Source: DAIODI01 sp046349255 (GTDB taxonomy: Bacteria > Pseudomonadota > Alphaproteobacteria > Rhizobiales > Aestuariivirgaceae). Taken from it: a stretch of DNA of 64,000 bases. Positions 8,933 through 18,423 of this stretch are shown one piece after another. The stretch spans positions 1,364,001 through 1,428,000 of the forward strand of contig JAXMCR010000002.1 in the NCBI GenBank assembly GCA_046349255.1, read 5' to 3'. Both the position numbers and the translations under genes were made by a program. The stretch's first letter is position 1. The number at the start of each line of letters is the position of its first letter. Under the pieces are notes generated by a model. The model saw only the letters and a program-made list of their open reading frames with translations. It was not told the DNA's origin and did not search any database.

Positions 8933-10360
8933 CTAAAGCTTCGGCCGGTGCGCGGCCGATACGAAGAGGTGCGGCGCGGCCGTCTCGTACGCCATCGCGG
9001 CTTGGAAGACGTCCGGGTCCGAGTACGTCTTCCCGACGATCTGGATGCCCGTCGGCACGCCCGATTTCGCCTGCCCCGACGGCAGGCTGATGACGGGGCA
9101 GCGGCTCATGGTGTTGAACGGCGTCGTCATCACCCAGCCGAGGAACGGGTTCACGGACTTCCCGTTGATCGACACCTTGCCCTTCGACTGGTCGAAGTCG
9201 GCGGGGACGGCCGGCAATGCCGTCGTCGGGCAGAGCAGCACGTCGTATTTCTCGAGCAGCGGCCCGAGCGTCGAGTACATCTTGTTGGCGACCTCGAGCG
9301 TCTTCAGGAACTGCACGGCCGTCGAGGCCTGTCCCTTTTTGGCGAAGTGGCGCGCATAGGTCGTCATCTTCCGCCCGTGCTCCGGCAGGAGCCGCGAGAG
9401 CGATGCGCCGAACAGGTGGTCGAGATAGTCCATGCCGGCCTTCAGCACGCGCTCGTCCCAACCGAGATCGACTTCCTCGACGGTCGCGCCGAGCGAGCGG
9501 AACACCTCTGCGGCGGCCAGCGTGTTCTTCTGCACCTCCTTGTCGACCTCGAAGAAACCGAGGTTCATGGAGAACGCGATCTTCCAACCCTTGATCGGCT
9601 TGTACTCGGTCGGCAGCGTGAGCTTCGGCCTGAGCGTCGAGATGTCGAGCGGATGCGGGCCCGCCATCACGTTCTGCAGCAGGATCGCGTCCGACACCGT
9701 GCGGGCGAGCGGGCCGGTGTGGCAGTAGAAGTCGAGGTTAAACGGCGGGTCATCGGGGTTGCGGCCGTACGGCGGCTTGTAGCCGACGAGGCCGCAGGTG
9801 GAGGCCGGGATGCGGATCGATCCGCCGATGTCGGAGCCGGTGCAGATCGAGGACGTGCCGGAGGCGAGCGAGGCCGACGCACCGCCCGACGACCCGCCGG
9901 ACGTATACTGAAGGTTCCACGGATTGCGGGTGACGCCCCATAACCTCGACCAGGTGTATCCGGCGCAGGAGAATTCGGGCGTGGCCGTGCGGGCGTGCAC
10001 GATGCCGCCCGCCTTCAGGATGCGCTCGTTCATCGGCGAGGTGTGTTTGCCGACGTAGTCCTTGTAGATGAGTGACCCGCCCGAGGTGGGCTTGCCCTCG
10101 ATGTAGCTCTCGTCCTTGATGCCGACCGGAAGGCCTTCGAGCACGCCTGTCTTCGCGCCCTTGGCGTACTTCGCTTCCGCCTGCTTCGCGAGGTCGAGCG
10201 CCTCGTCGAAATGCTTGTAGGTCAGCGCGTTGACCTTCGGCTCGACCTTTTCGGCGCGCGCGATCACCGCCTTCATGAGGTCGACGGGCGACAGCGAACG
10301 GTCCTTGAACCGCCGGATCGCCTCGGTTGCGGGCATGTAGTAAAGGTCGATGTCGGACAT
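8933..10360 (-). CDS. amidase signature family hydrolase
   Basis: Cytoplasmic amidase of 475 residues with the Ser-cisSer-Lys triad visible: Lys82 (GLPVGIKDES), Ser157 (GGSSGG) and nucleophile Ser181 (GSDIGGSIRIP). Length and motif spacing are normal for the family. The substrate is not evident. It is not GatA by context, since gatB and gatC are absent. It lies directly downstream of a polyamine-type transporter but is separated from it by a strong terminator, so it probably has its own promoter; a role on amides imported by that transporter is speculation. Its stop lies 16 nt from the convergent degP stop. Confidence 0.9.
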   Translation of the reverse strand: MSDIDLYYMPATEAIRRFKDRSLSPVDLMKAVIARAEKVEPKVNALTYKHFDEALDLAKQAEAKYAKGAKTGVLEGLPVGIKDESYIEGKPTSGGSLIYKDYVGKHTSPMNERILKAGGIVHARTATPEFSCAGYTWSRLWGVTRNPWNLQYTSGGSSGGASASLASGTSSICTGSDIGGSIRIPASTCGLVGYKPPYGRNPDDPPFNLDFYCHTGPLARTVSDAILLQNVMAGPHPLDISTLRPKLTLPTEYKPIKGWKIAFSMNLGFFEVDKEVQKNTLAAAEVFRSLGATVEEVDLGWDERVLKAGMDYLDHLFGASLSRLLPEHGRKMTTYARHFAKKGQASTAVQFLKTLEVANKMYSTLGPLLEKYDVLLCPTTALPAVPADFDQSKGKVSINGKSVNPFLGWVMTTPFNTMSRCPVISLPSGQAKSGVPTGIQIVGKTYSDPDVFQAAMAYETAAPHLFVSAAHRPKL

Positions 10361-10398
10361 GGATGCGGTCCCTCCCCAGGGCGCTGCTTCTTCTATTG

Positions 10399-10426
10399 AA
10401 AAACCCCGGCAGGGTCGCTGCCGGGG
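10399..10426 (-). terminator. Rho-independent terminator after first binding-protein gene
   Basis: Read on the minus strand, a perfect 9-bp G+C stem (CCCCGGCAG at 10404-10412 with its complement at 10418-10426, 5-nt loop) is followed by five T residues. It starts about 10 nt after the stop of the binding-protein gene ending at 10436. Its arms are the same as those of the terminator at 11560-11593. Confidence 0.9.
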
Positions 10427-10435
10427 CTGTTGTCG

Positions 10436-11470
10436 TCACTTCTGCAGTTCGGTCCAGATCTTCGAGTAGAGCTGCACCGACTCCGGTGGGCAGGCGAGCG
10501 CGAAGGTCGCCTTGCTCTCGAGGTCCTTCGGGATCACGAGTTCCGGCGCGTCCTTCATGTCGGCGGGCATGAAGGCCTCCGAGCCCTTGATGCCGTTCGC
10601 ATAGCGCGCGAAGGCGGACAGCATCGCAGCGTTCTCGGGATCCATCACGAAGTTCTGGAACAGCTTCGCGTTCTCGACGTTCTTGGCGTCCTTGAGAACA
10701 ACGAGGTTGTCCATCCAGATCGTAAAACCTTCCTTCGGGTAGCCGTACTTGATGTCCTTGTTCTGCAGGCGCTGGCGCAGGGCCGAGCCGTTCCAGTCGG
10801 ACGTCGCGTAGTAGTCGCCCTTCACCATCTTTTCGATGGTCGAGTACTCCATGGCGATCCAGTTGGGCTTCGCCTTCACCAGCGTGTCGCGCGCCTTCTT
10901 CAGTTCGTCGAGGTTGGTCGAGCAGCGCTTGAAGCCGTTGTAGGCGAGCGCGGCGTCGACCACGTCGGTCATCTCGGGAACGACGTTGACCTTGCCCTTC
11001 AGCTCCTCCGGCGTGTCGAAGATGATGCCCCAGGTGTTGACGTCGCCCTTGTATTTGTCGGTGCGCACCGAGACACCGACCGTGCCCCACTGCCAGGGAA
11101 CCGAGTAGTGGCGGCCCGGGTCGAACGGCACGTCCTTCCAGCGGTCCTCGACGTTCTTGAAGTTTTCCATCTGGTCCGGCCGCGTTTCGAGCAGGAGGCC
11201 TTCCTGGATCCAGATCGGCATGAAGTTCGCCGACGGCACCGCCATGTCGAAGCCGTGTCCGCCGGCGCGGATCTTGGCGAGCGCGGTGTCGTTCGAATCG
11301 TAGTCGGTGATGGTGACCTTGACGTCGTATTTCTGCTCGAACTTCTTGATCAGGTCGGGGTTCGTGTAGTTGCCCCAGTTGTAGATGTTGAGTTCGCCCG
11401 CCGCGTGCGCGAAGGGCGCGGCGGCCGCGAGCGCAAGCGCGGCGACGGCGCCGAACAGTCCGTATTTCAT
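10436..11470 (-). CDS. polyamine-type ABC transporter substrate-binding protein (copy 1)
   Basis: Periplasmic binding protein of 344 residues in the spermidine/putrescine (PotD/PotF) group. The signal peptide MKYGLFGAVAALALAAAAPF is followed by ELNIYNWGNYTNPDLIKKFE, the characteristic start of the mature PotF-like domain. ATG 11470 is preceded by AGGAAG at 7 nt spacing; further upstream in-frame codons lack a ribosome site. It is a close paralogue of the gene at 11607-12641 (same signal peptide core, same C-terminal KIWTELQK). The ligand (putrescine, spermidine or another cationic compound) cannot be read from sequence. Confidence 0.92.
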   Translation of the reverse strand: MKYGLFGAVAALALAAAAPFAHAAGELNIYNWGNYTNPDLIKKFEQKYDVKVTITDYDSNDTALAKIRAGGHGFDMAVPSANFMPIWIQEGLLLETRPDQMENFKNVEDRWKDVPFDPGRHYSVPWQWGTVGVSVRTDKYKGDVNTWGIIFDTPEELKGKVNVVPEMTDVVDAALAYNGFKRCSTNLDELKKARDTLVKAKPNWIAMEYSTIEKMVKGDYYATSDWNGSALRQRLQNKDIKYGYPKEGFTIWMDNLVVLKDAKNVENAKLFQNFVMDPENAAMLSAFARYANGIKGSEAFMPADMKDAPELVIPKDLESKATFALACPPESVQLYSKIWTELQK

Positions 11471-11559
11471 GTCGTTTCTTCCTGGTTGGGTAAGACCCCG
11501 GAAGACTAGCCCAGGGGGCACTTCAGAGTCACGCTGGCGCGAGGCGGGGCAGGGGCGCG

Positions 11560-11593
11560 AAAAAACCCCGGCAGCGGATGGCTGCCGGGGTTT
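11560..11593 (-). terminator. Rho-independent terminator after second binding-protein gene
   Basis: Minus-strand hairpin with a perfect 10-bp stem (CCCCGGCAGC at 11566-11575 paired with 11581-11590, loop GGATG on the plus strand) followed by six T. An A/T extension of the stem means it could also work in the other direction. It begins 13 nt after the stop at 11607 and separates the two paralogous binding-protein genes. Confidence 0.9.
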
Positions 11594-11606
11594 CGGATCG
11601 AAGCGA

Positions 11607-12641
11607 TTACTTCTGCAGTTCGGTCCAGATTTTGGTGTACATCTCGGTCGCCTCGGGCGGGCAGGTGAGCGAGAACTGGCCGACGCTCTTGAACTGCTCC
11701 GGAATGTTAATCTCCGGGGCGGTCTTCATGTCGGCCGGCATGAAGGCTTCGGATCCCTTGATGCCGTTGGCGTAGCGGGCGAACGTGGAGATCATCGCCG
11801 CGTTCTCCGGGTCCATGATGAAGTTCTGGAACAGCTTTGCGTTCTCGACGTTCTTGGCGTCCTTCAGCACCGCGACGTTGTCCATCCAGATCGGATAGCC
11901 TTCCTTCGGGTAGCCGTGGACGATCTTGTCGTTCTGGAGACGGGCGCGGAACGAGGCGCCGTTCCAGTTGACGCCGGCCGAGAGGTCGCCCTTGGCGTAC
12001 TTCTCGACGTTGCCGTAGTCCATCGAGACCCACTTCGGCTTGGCTGCGAGCAGCGTGTCGCGCACCTTCTTCAGCACCGTCTTGTCGGTGGTGCAGGGTT
12101 CGCCGCCCACGTACTTGATCGTGAGGTGCATGATGTCGGCCATCTCCGGCACGACGTTCACCTTGCCGACGAGTTCCTTCGGCGGATCGAGGAAGATCGC
12201 CGAGGTGTTCGGGTCGCCGTTGTAGACGGAGGTGTTCACCGTCACGCCCGTCGTGCCCCACTGCCACGGCACCGTGTAGTGGCGGCCCGGGTCGAACGGC
12301 ACGTCGACCCACTTCGGGTCCATGTTCTTGAAGTTCTCCATCTGGTCCGGACGGGTCTCGAGCAGGAGCCCTTCCTTCACCCAGATCGGAACGAAGCTCG
12401 CCGAGGGAACGACGATGTCGAAGCCGTGGCCGCCCGCGCGGATCTTGGCGAGCGCGGTGTCGTTCGAGTCGTAGTCGGTGACGGTGACCTTGACCTTGTA
12501 CTTCTCCTCGAACTTCTTGATGAGCTCGGGGCTCGTGTAGTTGCCCCAGTTGTAGATGTTGAGCTGGCCGTCGGCCTTCGCCGCCGGGGCGACGGCCGCC
12601 AGAGCGAGCGCCGCAACGGCGCCGAACAGTCCGTATTTCAT
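11607..12641 (-). CDS. polyamine-type ABC transporter substrate-binding protein (copy 2)
   Basis: Second PotF-like binding protein, 344 residues, with signal peptide MKYGLFGAVAALALAAVAPA and mature start QLNIYNWGNYTSPELIKKFE. It shares long identical stretches with copy 1 (for example DYDSNDTALAKIRAGGHGFD), so it arose by tandem duplication, but differs in segments near residues 150-200 that could line the ligand site. ATG 12641 has GGAG upstream. It lies 41 nt downstream of the permease gene, so it is the last gene of the potG-potH-potI transcript before the terminator. Confidence 0.92.
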   Translation of the reverse strand: MKYGLFGAVAALALAAVAPAAKADGQLNIYNWGNYTSPELIKKFEEKYKVKVTVTDYDSNDTALAKIRAGGHGFDIVVPSASFVPIWVKEGLLLETRPDQMENFKNMDPKWVDVPFDPGRHYTVPWQWGTTGVTVNTSVYNGDPNTSAIFLDPPKELVGKVNVVPEMADIMHLTIKYVGGEPCTTDKTVLKKVRDTLLAAKPKWVSMDYGNVEKYAKGDLSAGVNWNGASFRARLQNDKIVHGYPKEGYPIWMDNVAVLKDAKNVENAKLFQNFIMDPENAAMISTFARYANGIKGSEAFMPADMKTAPEINIPEQFKSVGQFSLTCPPEATEMYTKIWTELQK

Positions 12642-12682
12642 GCGTTTTCTCCCTATTAGCCTTCTTGGAAAGGGCACCTATC

Positions 12683-13489
12683 CTAATCCTTCTTCCGGGT
12701 GAGGAAGAAGAACAAAGTCACGACCACGATCGAGAGCGCGAGGAACACTGTCGAGATGGCGTTCATCTCGGGCGTCACCACGCGGCGCAACTGTCCAAGC
12801 ATGTAGGTCGGCAGCGTGTCCTGCCCGCCCGACTTCACGAGTTCGGTGATCACGACGTCGTCGAGTGAGATCACGAAGGCGAGCATCAAGCCGGCGATGA
12901 TGCCGGGCCACAGGAGCGGGAAGGTGATGCGCCTGAACGCCTGCCAGGGCGTGGCGTAGAGGTCGGAGGCCGCCATCTCGAGCGTGGAGTCCATGCTCTC
13001 GAGCCGCGCCCGGATCGGCAGGTAGGCGAACGGGATGCAGAACGCCGTGTGCGCGATCATCAGGTAGCCGAGGCCGGTGTAGCCGGTGGCGATCTTGATC
13101 GAGGCGAAGAAGATGAGGAGCGCGATAGCGGTGACGATCTCCGGCACCATCAGTGGCGTGTTGATCAGCGCGTAGACGGCGGTGTCGCCGGTGAAGCGCC
13201 TGGTGCGCGTGGTGGCGAGCGCCGCCATGGTCGCCGCGATCGTCGAGACGAAGGCGGCGACGGTCGCGATCTGCAGCGAGGTGATCGCGGCCGACTGGAC
13301 CTGGTCGTTGTTCCAGGCCTGCTGGTACCAGCGCCAAGAAAAGCCTTCCCAGATGGCGATCGAGACGCCGGCGTTGAACGAGTAGAACACGAGCGTCAGG
13401 ATCGGCGCGTAGAGCATCACGAAGCAGACGATCGCGATCGTGGTGAAGCCGGTCTGCCGCTTGACCGAGAATGTCTCCGCGCTAGCCAT
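12683..13489 (-). CDS. potI: ABC transporter permease, PotI/PotC type
   Basis: Inner-membrane permease of 268 residues with six predicted helices, beginning MASAETFSVKRQTGFTTIAI. The BPD-type loop in the last third (EMAASDLYATPWQAFRRITFPLLWPGI) contacts the ATPase. The gene start overlaps the end of the potH-like gene by 8 nt, which indicates translational coupling of the two permease subunits. The symbol reflects the putrescine-transporter family; the real substrate may differ. Confidence 0.9.
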   Translation of the reverse strand: MASAETFSVKRQTGFTTIAIVCFVMLYAPILTLVFYSFNAGVSIAIWEGFSWRWYQQAWNNDQVQSAAITSLQIATVAAFVSTIAATMAALATTRTRRFTGDTAVYALINTPLMVPEIVTAIALLIFFASIKIATGYTGLGYLMIAHTAFCIPFAYLPIRARLESMDSTLEMAASDLYATPWQAFRRITFPLLWPGIIAGLMLAFVISLDDVVITELVKSGGQDTLPTYMLGQLRRVVTPEMNAISTVFLALSIVVVTLFFFLTRKKD

Positions 13490-14438
13490 GCGTGGAACTC
13501 CGCTGCGCGTACTTCACGTAGATGAGGAGCGCGAACATCACGATCGCCATCAGCGTCATCGACAGCGCCGCGCCGAGCGGCCAGTTGCGGCCCTGGCCGA
13601 ACTGCAGCTCGATCAGGTTGCCGAGCATCATGTTCTTGCCGCCGCCCAGAACGCGCGGCGTTACGTAGGCGCCGAGCGAGGGGATGAACACAAGGATCGA
13701 GCCGGCGATCACGCCGGGCTTCACCAGCGGCAGGATGATGCGCTTCAGCACCTGCCAGCGCGTGGCGTAGAGATCGTAGCCCGCCTCGACGAGCCGGAAG
13801 TCGAGCTTCTCCATCGAGGCGTAGAGCGGCAGCACCATGAGCGGCAGGTAGACGTAGAGCATGCCGACCATGATCGCGAAGTCGGTGAACATCATCTGGA
13901 TCGGCTGCTGGATGATACCCAGCTTCAGGAGCAGCGTGTTGATGATGCCCTCGTTGCGGATCACTTCCTGGATCGCGAAGGTGCGGATCAGGAGGTTGGT
14001 CCAGAACGGAATCGTGATCAGGAACAGCCACAGGTCGCGGCGGTTCTCGGGCCGCGTGGCGATGAAGTAGGCGGTCGGGAAGCCGAACAGCAGCGCGAGC
14101 ACCGTCGTTCCGAGCGACAGCTTCACCGATCGCCAGAAGATCGCGAGATGCGCCTCGGCGAGCGTGACGGTGTCGTCGAAGATGTCGCGGTCGAAGAACA
14201 CGCCGAACCAGCCCTCCGTCGAGGGCTTCCAGACCACGCCGCCGTAGTCGCCCTTGGTCAGGAACGAGTAGGCGAACACGATGAACAGCGGCCCGACGGC
14301 GGCGAACAGGATGATCAGGATGGAGGGCGCGAGCAGCAGCCACCGCGTGCGGGATTCCTGGGCTTCCGCGGCTTTCGCGATTTGAGCGGCGCGTTCGAGG
14401 TCCGCGGGGGCGTCCGGTGCGTCGGTGATCGCGGCCAT
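13482..14438 (-). CDS. potH: ABC transporter permease, PotH/PotB type
   Basis: Inner-membrane permease of 318 residues. It has a polar N-terminal extension of about 30 residues, then six predicted helices starting WLLLAPSILIILFAAVGPLF. The coupling loop VEAGYDLYATRWQVLKRIILPLVKPGV contacts the ATPase. It lies 4 nt downstream of the ATPase gene and overlaps the potI-like gene. The gene order ATPase-permease-permease-binding protein matches polyamine transporter operons. Confidence 0.9.
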   Translation of the reverse strand: MAAITDAPDAPADLERAAQIAKAAEAQESRTRWLLLAPSILIILFAAVGPLFIVFAYSFLTKGDYGGVVWKPSTEGWFGVFFDRDIFDDTVTLAEAHLAIFWRSVKLSLGTTVLALLFGFPTAYFIATRPENRRDLWLFLITIPFWTNLLIRTFAIQEVIRNEGIINTLLLKLGIIQQPIQMMFTDFAIMVGMLYVYLPLMVLPLYASMEKLDFRLVEAGYDLYATRWQVLKRIILPLVKPGVIAGSILVFIPSLGAYVTPRVLGGGKNMMLGNLIELQFGQGRNWPLGAALSMTLMAIVMFALLIYVKYAQRSSTHG

Positions 14439-14442
14439 CGGG

Positions 14443-15645
<1,203 letters not shown>

Positions 15646-15723
15646 TGTTCAACTTTGCGGCATTTCGTCCGCGAACGCATCATCTGCCCAATCTCCAGGC
15701 AGATGCGGCAACTCCCGGCATGG

Positions 15724-15958
15724 ATCCTCGGGTCAAGCCCGAGGATGACAGGAGGGAGGACCGACGACAGTGAAGAGGATCACCGGCTCAAGGCCGGTGA
15801 TGACGATGGGGCGATGCAACCCTCGCCCGTCATGGCCGGGCTTGACCCGGCCATCCTCTTGTCTCGACCGAAGAGGATCACCGGCTCGGGGCCGGTGATG
15901 ACGAAAGGGGGGTGCAATGCGCCTCCCCGGCCGTCATGGCCGGGCTTGACCCGGCCAT
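15724..15958. repeat. cluster of five intergenic palindromes with TCAAG loop
   Basis: The 329-nt gap between the transporter operon and the SDR gene holds five perfect 9-bp stem-loops with 5-nt loops, at 15724-15746, 15779-15801, 15832-15854, 15877-15899 and 15936-15958. Elements 1, 2 and 4 point rightward; elements 3 and 5 are the same structure on the other strand. Four loops read TCAAG in element orientation (element 4 has TCGGG) and every element is followed by GAC. Arm sequences differ but stay complementary. This is typical of REP-like repeats scattered in alphaproteobacterial genomes. No coding sequence is seen in the gap. Confidence 0.88.
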
Positions 15959-15974
15959 CCTCTGCGGCGCGGGG

Positions 15975-16715
15975 CTAGACCGACCAGCCGCCGTCGATCA
16001 CATGGGTCTGGCCGGTGATGTAGGCGGCGTCGTCGGAGGCGAGGAAGGCAACGAGCGCGCCCACTTCCTCCGGGCGGCAGAAGCGCCCGATCGCCTGGCG
16101 CGCCATGAACGCGGCGCGCGCCTTCTCGTAGTTGCCCGACTCGTGCATGCGGGCGATCAGGCTCGGCGTCTCGACCGTTCCGGGACATACGGCGTTCGCC
16201 CGGATGCCTTTCGCGACGTAGTCGGCGGCAAGCTGGCGCATCATGGCGATCACCGCGCCCTTCGTCGTTCCGTAGACGAAGCGGTTCGGCGCGCCCTTGA
16301 TCGTCGAGGCGACCGACGCGATGCCGATGATCGACCCGCCGCCCGCCTCGAGCATCCCCGGCAGGTAGGCCTGGATCATGTGAAAGTGCGCCTTCACGTT
16401 GAGGTCGAAGGAGCGGTCCCATACCTCCTCGGTGCAGTCGAGCACGGTGCCCGTGTGCACCCAGCCGGAACAGTTCACCAGCACGTTCACCGGCCCGGTG
16501 CGCTCGACCGCCTTCGCGATCTGCTTCGGCTTCAGGACGTCGAGTACGAAGGTCTTGATCCTGCGGTTCTCGTCCTTGAGCGAGGCGAGCCCGTCGCGGT
16601 CGATGTCGGTCGCATAGACCGTCGCTCCCTCGTTCGCCATCGCCAGCGCCGAGGCGCGGCCGATGCCGGCCGCCGCCGAGGTGACGATCGCCACCTTGCC
16701 CTGCAAACGCTTCAT
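15975..16715 (-). CDS. SDR family oxidoreductase, BDH2/DHRS6-like
   Basis: NAD(P)-dependent short-chain dehydrogenase of 246 residues. The Rossmann glycine motif is TSAAAGIGRA (residues 12-21), with catalytic Ser134, Tyr148 and Lys152 (YGTTK). The stretch around CPGTVETPSL and the overall pattern resemble the type-2 3-hydroxybutyrate dehydrogenase / DHRS6 and 2-keto-3-deoxy-L-fuconate dehydrogenase group. It starts 34 nt after hutU on the same strand, so it may be the last gene of the hut transcript, although it has no known step in histidine breakdown. The substrate is unproven. Confidence 0.88.
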   Translation of the reverse strand: MKRLQGKVAIVTSAAAGIGRASALAMANEGATVYATDIDRDGLASLKDENRRIKTFVLDVLKPKQIAKAVERTGPVNVLVNCSGWVHTGTVLDCTEEVWDRSFDLNVKAHFHMIQAYLPGMLEAGGGSIIGIASVASTIKGAPNRFVYGTTKGAVIAMMRQLAADYVAKGIRANAVCPGTVETPSLIARMHESGNYEKARAAFMARQAIGRFCRPEEVGALVAFLASDDAAYITGQTHVIDGGWSV

Positions 16716-16749
16716 CCGAAGTCCCTCCGCCGAAAACCGGAGGCGAGAC

Positions 16750-18423
16750 TTACCACGTGATGCCGGGAAGTTTCAGGCCGTTCTCGCGCGCGCACTCCAC
16801 GGCGATCTCGTAGCCGGCATCCGCGTGGCGCATGACGCCGGTCGCGGGATCGTTCCACAGCACGCGCGTGAGGCGCTTGGCCGCCTCGGGCGTGCCGTCG
16901 GCGACGATCACCATGCCGGAGTGCTGCGAATAGCCCATGCCGACGCCGCCGCCGTGGTGCAGCGACACCCAGGTCGCGCCTGACGCGGTGTTGAGCAGCG
17001 CGTTGAGGAGCGGCCAGTCGGACACGGCGTCCGAGCCGTCCTTCATGCCTTCCGTCTCCCGGTTGGGGCTTGCGACGGAGCCTGAGTCGAGGTGGTCGCG
17101 CCCGATCACGATCGGGGCCTCGAGTTCACCGTTCTTCACCATTTCGTTGAAGGCTAGGCCGAGGCGGTGGCGCTGGCCGAGGCCCACCCAGCAGATGCGG
17201 GCGGGCAGCCCCTGGAACGCGATCCGCTCGCGCGCCATGTCGAGCCAGTTGTGGAGGTGCGGGTCGTCCGGGATGAGCTGCTTCACCCGCTCGTCGGTCT
17301 TGCGGATGTCGTCCGGGTTGCCGGAGAGCGCCGCCCAGCGGAACGGACCGATGCCACGGCAGAACAGCGGGCGGATGTAGGCCGGCACGAAGCCCGGGAA
17401 GGCGAACGCGTCCTTGAGCCCCATGTCGAAGGCCATCTGGCGGATGTTGTTGCCGTAGTCGAGCGTCGGGACGCCGGCGCGGTACATCTTCAGCATCGCC
17501 TCGACGTGCACCTTCATCGAGGCCTTGGCGGCCTCGGCGACGCCCTTCGGATCGCTCTGCCGGCGCGCCTCCCACTCGGCGACCGTCCATCCCGCCGGCA
17601 GGTAGCCGTTGACGGGATCGTGCGCGGAGGTCTGGTCGGTGAGCGCGTCCGGATGGACGCCGCGGGCGGCGAGGTCGGGCAGGATCTCGGCGGCATTGCC
17701 GAGCACGCCGACGGAGATCGCCTTGCCGTCCTTCTTCGCGCGCTCGACGATCTCCAGCGCCTCGTTCATCGAGTTCGCCTTCACGTCGAGGTAGCGGGTC
17801 TTCAGCCGCATCTCGATGCGGCTCGGCTGGCATTCGATGGCGATCATCGAGGCGCCGGCCATGGTGGCCGCCAGCGGCTGCGCGCCGCCCATGCCGCCCA
17901 AGCCCGCGGTGAGGAACCAGCGGCCCTTCAGGCTCCCGCCATAGTGCCGGCGGCCGACCTCGACGAAGGTTTCGTACGTGCCCTGAACGATGCCCTGCGT
18001 TCCGATGTAGATCCACGAGCCGGCCGTCATCTGGCCGTACATCATGAGGCCCTTGCGATCGAGCTCGTTGAAGTGCTCCCAGGACGCCCAGTGCGGCACG
18101 AGGTTCGAGTTGGCGATCAGCACGCGCGGCGCGTCCGGATGCGTGCGGAAGATGCCGACGGGCTTGCCCGACTGGACGAGCATCGTCTCGTCGGCCTCGA
18201 GCGTCTTCAGCCCCGCGACGATGCGGTCGAAGTCGCCCCACGTGCGCGCGGCGCGGCCGATGCCGCCATAGACGACGAGCTCCTCCGGCCGCTCGGCGAC
18301 GCCCGGGTCGAGGTTGTTCATCAGCATGCGCAGCGGCGCCTCGGTGAGCCAGCTCTTCGCGGAAAGCTTCGTGCCGGTGGGCGCCTTGATGACGCGGGAG
18401 TTGTCGCGGCGGGGATCGGTCAT
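16750..18423 (-). CDS. hutU: urocanate hydratase
   Basis: Second enzyme of histidine breakdown; it adds water to urocanate to give 4-imidazolone-5-propionate, using tightly bound NAD as electrophile. The 557-residue length is standard. Family stretches are easy to recognise, for example YGGIGRAARTW near the N-terminus, TAGLGGMGGAQPLA and LDYGNNIRQMAFDMG. The C-terminal part WVSLHHGGGVGMGYSQHSGM is diagnostic. The start overlaps the hutC stop by 4 nt. Confidence 0.97.
   Translation of the reverse strand: MTDPRRDNSRVIKAPTGTKLSAKSWLTEAPLRMLMNNLDPGVAERPEELVVYGGIGRAARTWGDFDRIVAGLKTLEADETMLVQSGKPVGIFRTHPDAPRVLIANSNLVPHWASWEHFNELDRKGLMMYGQMTAGSWIYIGTQGIVQGTYETFVEVGRRHYGGSLKGRWFLTAGLGGMGGAQPLAATMAGASMIAIECQPSRIEMRLKTRYLDVKANSMNEALEIVERAKKDGKAISVGVLGNAAEILPDLAARGVHPDALTDQTSAHDPVNGYLPAGWTVAEWEARRQSDPKGVAEAAKASMKVHVEAMLKMYRAGVPTLDYGNNIRQMAFDMGLKDAFAFPGFVPAYIRPLFCRGIGPFRWAALSGNPDDIRKTDERVKQLIPDDPHLHNWLDMARERIAFQGLPARICWVGLGQRHRLGLAFNEMVKNGELEAPIVIGRDHLDSGSVASPNRETEGMKDGSDAVSDWPLLNALLNTASGATWVSLHHGGGVGMGYSQHSGMVIVADGTPEAAKRLTRVLWNDPATGVMRHADAGYEIAVECARENGLKLPGITW

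Noticed and set aside
8919..8948. Nested inverted repeats between degP and the amidase
   Set aside because: GGCCT/AGGCC and CCGGCC/GGCCGG overlap each other and the amidase end; short G+C repeats are expected by chance at this composition and no T-run follows.
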